DNA of 44,059 nt. It comes from JAOABC01 sp041287495 (GTDB lineage: Bacteria > Aquificota > Aquificia > Aquificales > Hydrogenothermaceae). The translations under genes were made by a program, and so were the position numbers. Below the pieces are notes generated by a model that ran no database searches, was not told the DNA's origin, and was given only the letters and a program-made list of their open reading frames with translations. Below are positions 1 to 7,363 of this stretch, in pieces. The DNA lies in NCBI GenBank assembly GCA_041287495.1, contig JBEULE010000020.1, forward strand, positions 1 through 44,059. The letters run 5' to 3'. The number at the start of each line of letters is the position of its first letter. The stretch's first letter is position 1.

Positions 1-1026
1 GAGTATGTTATAGATCAGGAAAAAGCTAAGAAAGTTTTATCTGTAGCAGTTTACAACCATTACAAAAGAATATACCAAAAAGAGCTATACAAAGATAAAG
101 ATGTAGAGATAGAAAAAAGTAATATACTTCTTATAGGACCAACAGGTTCAGGAAAAACTTTACTTGCCAGAACATTAGCTAAAATACTTAATGTTCCCTT
201 TGCGATAGCAGATGCTACCAACATAACAGAAGCTGGCTATGTTGGAGAGGATGTTGAGAGTATTCTTGCAAGATTACTACAGAATGCAGATTACGATGTT
301 GAGGCAGCAGAGAGAGGTATAGTTTATATAGATGAAGTTGATAAGATAGCTAAAAAATCTGGAGATAACCCATCTATAACAAGAGATGTGTCTGGAGAAG
401 GAGTTCAACAGGCATTACTTAAAATACTGGAAGGAACGATAGCTAACGTCCCACCTCAGGGAGGTAGAAAACATCCACACCAAGAGTTTATACAGATAGA
501 TACAACAAATATTCTATTTATACTCGGCGGAGCATTTGTAGGACTGGAAGATATAATAAAACAGAGAATAGGAAAAAAATCTATAGGCTTTGGTGCAGAT
601 ATAAAGTCTAAAGAAGAAGATAAAGATTTAATATCACAGGTAAGAGTAGAAGACCTTATAAAATTCGGTTTAATTCCAGAGTTTTTAGGAAGGATACCTG
701 TAATAGCTACTCTCGAAGCGCTTGATGAAAATATGTTAGTAAAGGTTTTAACAGAACCAAAAAATGCCCTTGTAAAGCAGTATAAGAGTCTCCTTGCTTT
801 AGACGGCATAGATTTAGATTTTACAGAAGACGCCTTGAGAGAAATTGCCAGAGAAGCTATAGAAAGAAAAACAGGAGCAAGAGGTTTAAGGGCAATAATA
901 GAAGATATAATGCTTGATGTTATGTTTGAAGCACCTGAAATGAAAACCTTAAAGAAAGTAGTTATAGATTCAGAGGTTGTAAGGAAAGAAAAACCACCTA
1001 TATACATATACGAAAAAGCAAGCTAA
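1..1026 (+). CDS. clpX: ATP-dependent Clp protease ATP-binding subunit ClpX (5' partial)
   Basis: Unfoldase of the ClpXP protease: an AAA+ hexamer that recognises tagged substrates and threads them into ClpP. The reading frame is open from base 1, so the N-terminal zinc-binding domain and roughly 70-80 residues lie outside the window. Counting from the first visible codon, Walker A GPTGSGKT is near residues 46-53, the pore loop GYVGEDVE follows, and Walker B/DEVDK is near 111. The RKH substrate loop (GGRKHPH) and the IGF loop that docks on ClpP (KKSIGFGAD) are present. The C-terminal sensor-2 region (GARGLRAIIEDI) is intact. engB starts 9 bp after the stop. No defect is visible in the part shown. 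Confidence 0.97.
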   Translation, partial: EYVIDQEKAKKVLSVAVYNHYKRIYQKELYKDKDVEIEKSNILLIGPTGSGKTLLARTLAKILNVPFAIADATNITEAGYVGEDVESILARLLQNADYDVEAAERGIVYIDEVDKIAKKSGDNPSITRDVSGEGVQQALLKILEGTIANVPPQGGRKHPHQEFIQIDTTNILFILGGAFVGLEDIIKQRIGKKSIGFGADIKSKEEDKDLISQVRVEDLIKFGLIPEFLGRIPVIATLEALDENMLVKVLTEPKNALVKQYKSLLALDGIDLDFTEDALREIAREAIERKTGARGLRAIIEDIMLDVMFEAPEMKTLKKVVIDSEVVRKEKPPIYIYEKAS

Positions 1027-1035
1027 CTAAAAAAA

Positions 1036-1623
1036 ATGGCAAGTATAAAAGATGTTAAGTTTATAAAAAGTGCAATAAAACCAGAGGATTTTCCTCCTGC
1101 CGATAAACCTGAAGTTGCAGTTGTTGGAAGGTCTAACGTAGGAAAATCTTCACTTATCAATGCCATATTCAAAAGGTCCATAGCAAAAGTAAGTGCAACC
1201 CCTGGGAAAACAAGATTTATAAATTTTTTCTCTTTTTCAGATGAGATTTACTTTGTTGATTTACCTGGATATGGTTTTGCTTCTGTATCCAAAAGAGAGA
1301 GATTAGACTGGCAGAAGATGATAGAAACATATCTATTAAACAGAGAAAATTTAAAGCTTATAATCATGCTCGTTGATAGTAGATACCCACCTACAAATCT
1401 AGATTTCCTGATGAAAGAGTGGCTGGAAAGTTATAACCTTCCATACATAATAGTTGCTACAAAAACTGATAAACTTAATCAAAGTGAAAAAGCAAAAGTT
1501 AAAAAGGTAATAAAGGAAACTTTAAAACTAAACCATGACAACATAATACTTACATCTGCAAAAGAAGGGATAGGTATAGGAGAATTAATAAACTACATCT
1601 TTGAAAAAGTCAAAAAAGATTAA
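1036..1623 (+). CDS. engB: Ribosome biogenesis GTP-binding protein EngB/YsxC
   Basis: Small TRAFAC-class GTPase (195 aa, normal for the family) needed for late assembly of the large ribosomal subunit. G1 GRSNVGKSS is at about residues 31-39, G3 DLPGYG at 75-80, G4 TKTDK at 142-146 and G5 SAKEG near 174. It begins 9 bp after clpX with no recognisable Shine-Dalgarno sequence, only an A-run, so it is probably translated by coupling to clpX. The clpX-engB neighbourhood is common in bacteria. Its stop codon overlaps the -35 element of the predicted rplU promoter. Confidence 0.96.
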   Translation: MASIKDVKFIKSAIKPEDFPPADKPEVAVVGRSNVGKSSLINAIFKRSIAKVSATPGKTRFINFFSFSDEIYFVDLPGYGFASVSKRERLDWQKMIETYLLNRENLKLIIMLVDSRYPPTNLDFLMKEWLESYNLPYIIVATKTDKLNQSEKAKVKKVIKETLKLNHDNIILTSAKEGIGIGELINYIFEKVKKD

Positions 1624-1648
1624 CAATTTTGTGATATACTATTATACT
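1620..1648 (+). promoter_or_regulatory. Predicted housekeeping promoter for rplU-rpmA
   Basis: TTAACA at 1620-1625 (5 of 6 matches to TTGACA), a 17-bp spacer, then TATACT at 1643-1648. The -35 element overlaps the engB stop codon. The expected transcript start is near 1655, about 20 nt before rplU, and the mRNA would carry the strong GGAGG at 1662-1666. This is the best sigma-70-type match I found in the window. It is a prediction by eye. Confidence 0.6.
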
Positions 1649-1675
1649 AATTTCTGTAACCGGAGGTATTGTCCT

Positions 1676-1966
1676 ATGTATGCTGTTGTTAAAACAGGTG
1701 GAAAACAGTATAAAGTTGAAAAAGGAACAGTTTTAAAAGTAGAAAAATTATGTGCAGAGGAAGGACAGGTAGTAGAACTTCCAGCTATCTGCATAAGAAA
1801 TGACGATGGTAGTTTAAAAACCCAGGGAACTGTAAAAGCTACAGTTTTAAAACATGATAAACACAAAAAGATTTTAGTATTCAAATACAAACGTAAAAAA
1901 CATTATGACAAATTAAACGGACATAGACAACCTTATACTTTAATTAAAATTGAAGAAATAGTTTAA
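1676..1966 (+). CDS. rplU: 50S ribosomal protein L21
   Basis: Large-subunit r-protein that binds 23S rRNA near L20. The 96-aa product begins MYAVVKTGGKQYKVEKG, the standard start of the family. The frame is open further upstream to 1601, but the ATG at 1676 has GGAGG 9 nt before it (1662-1666) and matches the family start, so the upstream extension is rejected. The C-terminal basic segment KYKRKKHYDKLNGHRQ is the rRNA-binding end. It is followed 13 bp later by rpmA, the usual L21-L27 pair. Confidence 0.97.
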   Translation: MYAVVKTGGKQYKVEKGTVLKVEKLCAEEGQVVELPAICIRNDDGSLKTQGTVKATVLKHDKHKKILVFKYKRKKHYDKLNGHRQPYTLIKIEEIV

Positions 1967-1979
1967 GGAGGAATAAAAG

Positions 1980-2237
1980 ATGGCATCAAAAGCAAGTGGT
2001 GGATCAACCCGTAACGGTCGCGATAGTATATCTAAACGTCTTGGAGTAAAGAGATACGATGGACAAGTTGTTAGAGCTGGAAATATCTTGGTTAGACAGA
2101 GAGGAACAAAAATTTACCCTGGAAAAAATGTTGGAATTGGTAAAGACTACACCCTTTTTGCTTTAATTGATGGTAAAGTAAAGTTTGAAACTTCAAAAGG
2201 TAAAAAAGTAGTAAGCGTTTATCCAGTAGAAGCCTAA
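1980..2237 (+). CDS. rpmA: 50S ribosomal protein L27
   Basis: L27 sits beside the peptidyl-transferase centre. The 85-aa protein carries the family signature GGSTRNGRDS directly after a short N-terminus (MASKAS), so no N-terminal cleavage extension is present. An AAGGAGG Shine-Dalgarno sequence lies just before the ATG. In many bacteria obgE follows rplU-rpmA. Here the next gene is instead an EpmA-like protein, behind a perfect short GC hairpin. Confidence 0.97.
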   Translation: MASKASGGSTRNGRDSISKRLGVKRYDGQVVRAGNILVRQRGTKIYPGKNVGIGKDYTLFALIDGKVKFETSKGKKVVSVYPVEA

Positions 2238-2242
2238 TCATG

Positions 2243-2260
2243 TAGGGGGCTATCCCCCTA
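2243..2260 (+). promoter_or_regulatory. GC-rich hairpin between rpmA and epmA
   Basis: Perfect 7-bp inverted repeat TAGGGGG/CCCCCTA with a 4-nt loop (CTAT), ending 6 nt before the epmA ATG. In an AT-rich genome this is conspicuous. No U-tract follows, so it is not a classical intrinsic terminator. The only purine-rich block that could act as a ribosome binding site for epmA is the GGGGG of the stem, so the hairpin could limit epmA translation or attenuate read-through. The function is inferred. Confidence 0.45.
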
Positions 2261-2266
2261 TTCAAA

Positions 2267-3199
2267 ATGTTAGAAATATACCATAAAAAATCAAAGATAC
2301 TAAAATCAATTAGGGATTACTTCTACGATACAGGTGCTATTGAAGTTTTTACGGATATAGCTCAAGATTATCCAAATCTAGACCCAAATATCTATCCTGT
2401 AGAGGTAAATTTTTATAATGAAAAGAGAGAGAAGATTATAAAATATCTTCACACTTCTCCTGAATTACAGATGAAAAAAATTCTCTCTCAAATAAAGACA
2501 GACATCTTCCAGATAACAAAGGTTTTTAGAAATTTTGAAGGATCTTCTAAACATAAGATAGAGTTTACGATGTTAGAATGGTATAGGGTTAATTACTCTC
2601 TTGAAGATTTGATGGAAGATACAAAAAATATCTTTATAAATGCCTGTAAATCTATTTACAACGATGAAAAATTTATATACAAAGATAAACTGTTTGATCT
2701 TTCAGATTGGGAAAAGATAACTGTTGAAGAAGCTTTTTATAGATATACAGGATGTTATTTAAATGTTGATAATTTGAACAGATTTTTAGAAAAGAAAGAA
2801 AAAACTTTTAAATACACAGAAGATTTTGAGGAGCTATTTTACAGAGTTTATGCTTTTTATGTTGAACCTAACCTTGGAAAAGATAAACCAACTTTTATAT
2901 ATGCCTATCCTCCAGAGTTTGCAGCACTTTCCAAAGTAGAATATGGTAAAGCAAAGAGATTTGAAGTTTATATATCCGGAGTAGAGCTTGTAAATGGATA
3001 TCATGAGTTAAATGACCATCAGGAACAGCTTAGAAGGTTTGAAAAAGAAGTTGAGAGAAAAAAGATAGAAGGATTTAATTACAAAATAGATTATGAGTTT
3101 ATAGAGTGTTTAAAAAACCTCCCAAATTGTAGTGGAGCATCCTTAGGTGTTGACAGACTTTTCATGCTTTTACTAAATAAAGACAGTATACATTTTTAG
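2267..3199 (+). CDS. epmA: EF-P lysyltransferase EpmA-like (truncated class II lysyl-tRNA synthetase paralogue)
   Basis: Resembles EpmA/GenX/PoxA, which attaches (R)-beta-lysine to a lysine of elongation factor P. The 310-aa protein is a class II LysRS catalytic core without the N-terminal anticodon-binding OB domain. Visible motifs are HTSPELQMKKIL near residues 62-73, FRNFEGSSKHKIEFTMLEWYR at 87-107 (motif 2), EPNLGKDKPTF at 200-210, ELVNGYHEL at 240-248, and motif 3 GASLGVDRL near 290-298. EpmB and EF-P are not in the window, so whether the full pathway exists is unknown. It converges on ftsY with a 4-bp stop overlap. A gene-transfer origin is possible, since the family is best known from proteobacteria. 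Confidence 0.85.
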   Translation: MLEIYHKKSKILKSIRDYFYDTGAIEVFTDIAQDYPNLDPNIYPVEVNFYNEKREKIIKYLHTSPELQMKKILSQIKTDIFQITKVFRNFEGSSKHKIEFTMLEWYRVNYSLEDLMEDTKNIFINACKSIYNDEKFIYKDKLFDLSDWEKITVEEAFYRYTGCYLNVDNLNRFLEKKEKTFKYTEDFEELFYRVYAFYVEPNLGKDKPTFIYAYPPEFAALSKVEYGKAKRFEVYISGVELVNGYHELNDHQEQLRRFEKEVERKKIEGFNYKIDYEFIECLKNLPNCSGASLGVDRLFMLLLNKDSIHF

Positions 3200-4110
3200 T
3201 CAAATAATGCATCTACAAACTCTTTTGGGTCAAATGGTTGTAAATCCTCTATACCTTCTCCTACACCTATAAATTTTACCGGAATTTTAAGCTCCTTACA
3301 GATTGGGATAATAGCTCCTCCTTTTGCTGTTCCATCTAACTTTGTAATTACTATTCCAGTTACATCTGTTGCTTCTTTAAAGGTTTTTGCTTGATTTATT
3401 GAGTTTTGTCCTATTGTACCATCTAAAACTAACAGTGTTTCTACAGGTTGATTAGGTGAAAATTTTTGGATAGTTCTTTTTATCTTCTGAAGTTCTTTCA
3501 TAAGGTGTTCTTTAGTATGAAGCCTTCCGGCTGTATCTATTATGACTATATCTTCTCCTTTACTCTTTGCACTATTTATGGTATCAAAAACAACAGCAGA
3601 AGGGTCTGACCCTTGCTGATGTTTTACTACTCTAATACCTACCCTGCTAGCCCAAATTTCAAGTTGATCTATGGCAGCCGCTCTGAAAGTATCAGCTGCC
3701 CCCAAAACAATAGAATACCCATCCCTTTTTAACATATACGCAAGTTTTCCAACTGTTGTAGTCTTTCCACTTCCATTTATTCCCAAAAACAGAATAACAT
3801 TTGGTTTCTCATCTCTAAGATTTAACGTTCCACTACAATCTTTAAGTATATCGTATAGCTTCTCTTTTAAAAGTTCCTTTAACTGCTCTCCTTCTGTTAT
3901 CCTTCTTCTCTTACTTTCCTGTCTTAAAAAATCTATAATCTCCTGTGTTGCCTTTGTCCCTACATCAGCTTTTAGTAAAACAGTTTCTATATCTTCAAAT
4001 AGAGATTCATCTATCTTTCTCCCAAAAGAGATTTTACTAAAACCTTCTACAAGTTGTTTCTTTGTTTTTTCTATACCTTTTTTTATCTTTTCAAATACAG
4101 ATTTAAACAT
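3196..4110 (-). CDS. ftsY: Signal recognition particle receptor FtsY
   Basis: SRP-family GTPase that receives ribosome-SRP complexes at the membrane. The 304-aa protein has a short basic amphipathic N-terminus and no long acidic A domain, as in many non-enteric bacteria. It then has the NG domain: G1 LGINGSGKTTT near residues 109-119, DTFRAAAIDQL at 140-150, DTAGR at 192-196, TKLDG at 256-260 and GVGEGIEDLQPFD at 282-294. The ATG at 4110 is preceded by a GAGAGG Shine-Dalgarno sequence. It is transcribed away from the Tim44-like gene across a 143-bp divergent spacer. Confidence 0.96.
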   Translation of the reverse strand: MFKSVFEKIKKGIEKTKKQLVEGFSKISFGRKIDESLFEDIETVLLKADVGTKATQEIIDFLRQESKRRRITEGEQLKELLKEKLYDILKDCSGTLNLRDEKPNVILFLGINGSGKTTTVGKLAYMLKRDGYSIVLGAADTFRAAAIDQLEIWASRVGIRVVKHQQGSDPSAVVFDTINSAKSKGEDIVIIDTAGRLHTKEHLMKELQKIKRTIQKFSPNQPVETLLVLDGTIGQNSINQAKTFKEATDVTGIVITKLDGTAKGGAIIPICKELKIPVKFIGVGEGIEDLQPFDPKEFVDALFD

Positions 4111-4215
4111 AAGATGCCTCTCAAAAAATAAAATTTTTACAGTTTATTATTATAAAACAGATTATGATTAAACTTATTGCTATTACACATCATAAAAGTA
4201 AAAGCTAAAATTTTA

Positions 4216-4221
4216 TATAAT
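4216..4221 (+). promoter_or_regulatory. Candidate -10 box for the Tim44-domain gene
   Basis: A TATAAT hexamer lies 32 bp before the ATG in the 143-bp spacer between ftsY and the Tim44-like gene. No convincing -35 is present at 17 bp (TAAAAG). An AGGGAGA ribosome binding site follows downstream. Confidence 0.35.
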
Positions 4222-4253
4222 AGATTTTAAATAAACCTTAGGGAGATAGTGCT

Positions 4254-5132
4254 ATGAAAAAGTTATTGACAGCTATCTTGCTTGTAATATTAACTGTATC
4301 GTTAATTAACGATGTATATGCAAGAGCAGGAAAAGGTAGATCTTCCGGATTTAGAGATTTTAAATCTCAGGAGTTTAACTACAAAAAACCTGATATACAA
4401 AAACAAAATCAAACTCAACAACCATCTCATCAGGGATATCCACAAACCCAACCTTTAAATCCAAAGCCATCTTTCTTATCAAACCCAATTTTTAAATGGC
4501 TTATAGGTGGAATGATATTCGGTGCTTTATTATCTCTTCTAATGGGACACGGTTTTCAGATTGGAACGCCAGGGCTTTTAGAGATTTTATTGATATTAGG
4601 AGTAGTTTATCTTATATTCAGAGCATTGAAATCAAAATCCTCAGAGCCTCAACCTCAACCTGCTACGTATAATTATAACTACGAGACCTCATCATCTGAT
4701 TACTACTCCACTACATCTGCTATTCCAAATATAAATGAGGAGCTTATTTTAAATTTAGCTAAAAATGCATTCATTGATATACAGAAATCTTGGTCAGAAG
4801 GTGATTTATCAAAAGTTAGAAACTTCACAACAGACAGAATGTATAACTATCTGGTTTCCCAATTAGAAGAGTTAAAGGCACAAGGTTTAAAAAATATAGT
4901 AAAGGACCCTAAAATAGAAAATATAGAGATAGTTCATGTTGAAGAGGAAAAAGATTATAAGGTTGTGATAGTAGAGATAGATGCTACTGCTATTGATTAT
5001 ACGGTGGATAGTAAAGGGAATGTTATTGAAGGAGATCCAGTCAATCCTGTTAGGTTTAAAGAGTATTGGGCTTTTGTAGGTAAAGCTCTTGATTGGAGAT
5101 TAGATGATATTAAACAAGTTGAAGATGTTTAA
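4254..5132 (+). CDS. Tim44-like domain membrane protein
   Basis: 292-aa protein, probably exported and membrane bound. Residues 1-24 look like a signal peptide (MKKLLTAILLVILTVSL... ending near VYARA). A Gln/Pro-rich linker follows to about 75. Two hydrophobic segments lie near 82-100 and 106-121. The C-terminal half (about 160-290) looks like a Tim44/TIM44-like NTF2-fold domain: repeated amphipathic helices, then a VRFKEYWAFVG-type strand region. Bacterial members are poorly characterised; proximity to membranes and protein complexes is assumed from mitochondrial Tim44. It is monocistronic and faces a membrane protein gene with a 4-bp stop overlap. Confidence 0.72.
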   Translation: MKKLLTAILLVILTVSLINDVYARAGKGRSSGFRDFKSQEFNYKKPDIQKQNQTQQPSHQGYPQTQPLNPKPSFLSNPIFKWLIGGMIFGALLSLLMGHGFQIGTPGLLEILLILGVVYLIFRALKSKSSEPQPQPATYNYNYETSSSDYYSTTSAIPNINEELILNLAKNAFIDIQKSWSEGDLSKVRNFTTDRMYNYLVSQLEELKAQGLKNIVKDPKIENIEIVHVEEEKDYKVVIVEIDATAIDYTVDSKGNVIEGDPVNPVRFKEYWAFVGKALDWRLDDIKQVEDV

Positions 5133-5500
5133 TTGTTAGATAGTTTCAAATAGTTTATAGCTATGCCACTTAAAACAAGTAAAGGTAATCCTATTATGAT
5201 TGTTACCACAACTGCTAGAAGGGCTGTCAGTAGCCCTTTCTTATAACTCTCTTTAAAAATATAGTTTGCTAAGAATGTTTGAACTATAAATAAAGCTATA
5301 AACATAACAGCAATTGAGTAATAACCTATTAAATTCTGAGTTAGTATTTTCAATACCCCAGCTATAGTGTAAGATACAAGAACAACAAAGAAAGATTTTA
5401 TAAAGGAACTTTCTTTGTAAATTGTTAGTTTTGAAGAATACCAGTAAGAAAAAGTAGCAACAACTAAAAATGTAAAAGCAACTAGAAAGTTATATATCAT
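5129..5500 (-). CDS. Small four-helix membrane protein, function unknown
   Basis: 123-aa very hydrophobic protein with about four predicted membrane helices (near residues 2-20, 35-55, 62-82 and 92-115) and no recognisable motif. GAGAGG lies 5 nt before the ATG. It is the last gene of the minus-strand block nuoCD-nuoI-midA, 9 bp behind midA, so co-transcription is likely. A link with complex I is only an inference from position. It is not one of the standard Nuo membrane subunits by size or sequence. Confidence 0.6.
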   Translation of the reverse strand: MIYNFLVAFTFLVVATFSYWYSSKLTIYKESSFIKSFFVVLVSYTIAGVLKILTQNLIGYYSIAVMFIALFIVQTFLANYIFKESYKKGLLTALLAVVVTIIIGLPLLVLSGIAINYLKLSNN

Positions 5501-5509
5501 TTTAACCTC

Positions 5510-6661
5510 TCAAAGTTTATACCTATCTGTCTGTGGTGGGACTATCTTTAAACCTTCAAGTTTTGGATTATCTATATTTTTAGATTGAATAAGTATTTTA
5601 AACTTCTCTCCCATTCCTTTTGGAAGTATTAAAGTTTTAAGGCGATTTGCTCTCTCATAAGATTTATAATCTCCCTTTTCATACAGACTATTTAACTCCT
5701 GGGCAAGTCCCAGATTTATCAAAAAATGTGCTTGGTCTGTAAATCCTAAGGTTTTTAACCCTGCTTTCTCTCCATAGTAAGAAAGTGCAGAAAAATTTAC
5801 ATGGGATGTAATATCCTGAAGTCCTACATTCTGATAGTAATTTTCGTTATATGTATGTTTGTAATAACATATCAAAGTTCCACGGTTTCTGTAAGGTTTA
5901 TAGAGTTCTTTTGAAGGATATCCGTAATCTATTGTAAAGATAAAACCTCTCTCCAACTTCTCAGCCAACATAGATATAACCTTAACAGCATCTATGTTTA
6001 TCTCGGTCGTTATGTTATCTGGAAGGTCTATATCTAAATCTTTTATATATTTTTTAATTTCATCACAAGTCTCTCTCTCTATCTCAACAACTTCATCTTC
6101 TTCATCTAAAGATATATAAACCTCATAAATCTTTCCTTCTTTAACTTTTATCATATGGACTGGAATAGCATCAAAAAGCTCATTTGAGTATATTATTCCT
6201 TTAATTTTAGGAAGGTCAGATATATCCGGAATGTAATCTATATTATCAAAATCTTTAAGTAAATCTTTCTGTAACTGCCTGTGATATCCAGATTTTTCTA
6301 CAGATATAAACTTTATGTTTTTATATATGTCCGGATAGAAATTCTTTATATATCTGATAATATCGTGTAGTAGGTATCCTTTTCCTGAGCCTATCTCTAC
6401 AATGTTTATAAATTGATTTTTAAAATAATTCTCATAAATTTCTACAAACTGCTTTGATAGGAGTTGTCCAAAGATAGGATCCAACTCAGAGGCTGTAAAG
6501 TAATCTCCAAATCCACCTATCTTTTCTTTGTATGATGTGTAATATCCATACTCTGGATGATAAAGGGCTATCTCCATAAAGTCTCTAAAAGAGATAGCCC
6601 CCCTCTCTTTTATTAAATTTCTTATGTAGTCAACTAACTCTGTTTTTCCGGATAACTTCAT
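5510..6661 (-). CDS. midA: SAM-dependent methyltransferase, MidA/NDUFAF7 family
   Basis: 383-aa class I methyltransferase of the family (COG1565, DUF185) whose mitochondrial member NDUFAF7 dimethylates an arginine of the complex I 49-kDa subunit NDUFS2. The N-terminus (ALYHPEYGYYTSY, residues 32-44) and FGDYFTASELDPIFGQLL (51-68) are family hallmarks. The SAM-binding loop IVEIGSGKGYLL is at 87-98, followed by YSNELFDAIPVHMI. Its ATG overlaps the nuoI stop by one base (TAATG), so it is translationally coupled to complex I genes including nuoCD, the bacterial NDUFS2 counterpart. That context supports the same role here, though the bacterial activity is not established by sequence. Confidence 0.88.
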   Translation of the reverse strand: MKLSGKTELVDYIRNLIKERGAISFRDFMEIALYHPEYGYYTSYKEKIGGFGDYFTASELDPIFGQLLSKQFVEIYENYFKNQFINIVEIGSGKGYLLHDIIRYIKNFYPDIYKNIKFISVEKSGYHRQLQKDLLKDFDNIDYIPDISDLPKIKGIIYSNELFDAIPVHMIKVKEGKIYEVYISLDEEDEVVEIERETCDEIKKYIKDLDIDLPDNITTEINIDAVKVISMLAEKLERGFIFTIDYGYPSKELYKPYRNRGTLICYYKHTYNENYYQNVGLQDITSHVNFSALSYYGEKAGLKTLGFTDQAHFLINLGLAQELNSLYEKGDYKSYERANRLKTLILPKGMGEKFKILIQSKNIDNPKLEGLKIVPPQTDRYKL

Positions 6662-7353
6662 TAAGTTGTTTGGTCTATGTAGTTTGGACCTAACTTAGGC
6701 ATATTGAAGTCCCAGAGTTTTTCTCTTGTATTATCATACTCAGGCCAGAGCTTCTGGTCTTCTCTCCACTGTGATTGTTGATTAAATTTCTCATCTCTCC
6801 TTCTTGCTATAAAATCATTTGCTATCTGTGTAAGCATATCTTTATCTAAAACCCAGTTTCTCCTTGTATATGCTGATAAGTCATATATATCTGTCATTAT
6901 GATACAGTCTGTTGGACAAGCTTGAGTACACAGACCACAGAATGTACATTTTGATAGATCCATATTGAAAACAGTCATAACTTTCAAGCCATAGTGAGGA
7001 TGGTCTTCCGGAACATCAAGTTTCTCTGCCTGTATATCAAAAAGCTCTGGAACAGGACATGCTGCTTGACAGAATTTACACGCTATACATCTTGTCTCAC
7101 CTATTTCAGGTGGCTTAATCTTAAGTCTTTTAACCCAGCTATCAAATTCCGGATTCTCAGTTCCATCAACAGTCCTAAGACCGTGAACACCTCTAAATCT
7201 TGGAGGGGGCACTACCACCTCATAAGGAAAATCTACTGTTATAACTTTCTTCCAAAGATGTTTTATCGTAGTTTTAAGACCTTTTATAAAATCAAGGAAA
7301 AATATTTTTTCAATCAAAGTTTGAGGTTTAGATCCTACCTTTTTTATTCCCAT
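6661..7353 (-). CDS. nuoI: NADH-quinone oxidoreductase subunit I
   Basis: Peripheral-arm subunit of complex I carrying two [4Fe-4S] clusters (N6a, N6b) on the electron path to the quinone site. Two ferredoxin motifs are complete: Cys89/92/95 with Cys99 (CIACKFCQAACP) and Cys136/139/142 with Cys146 (CTFCGLCTQACP). At 230 aa it is longer than the roughly 160-180 aa usual for NuoI, with extra N-terminal residues and a charged, aromatic C-terminal tail after about 185. GGAGGT precedes the ATG, 10 bp after nuoCD. Confidence 0.95.
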   Translation of the reverse strand: MGIKKVGSKPQTLIEKIFFLDFIKGLKTTIKHLWKKVITVDFPYEVVVPPPRFRGVHGLRTVDGTENPEFDSWVKRLKIKPPEIGETRCIACKFCQAACPVPELFDIQAEKLDVPEDHPHYGLKVMTVFNMDLSKCTFCGLCTQACPTDCIIMTDIYDLSAYTRRNWVLDKDMLTQIANDFIARRRDEKFNQQSQWREDQKLWPEYDNTREKLWDFNMPKLGPNYIDQTT

Positions 7354-7363
7354 AATTTACCTC

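Noticed and set aside
1601..1675. 25-codon N-terminal extension of L21
   Set aside because: Family proteins start at the ATG at 1676, which has its own GGAGG; the extension crosses the predicted promoter and overlaps engB.
3671..4171. 166-codon plus-strand frame antisense to ftsY
   Set aside because: Shadow of the intact FtsY gene; no ribosome binding site and no family resemblance.
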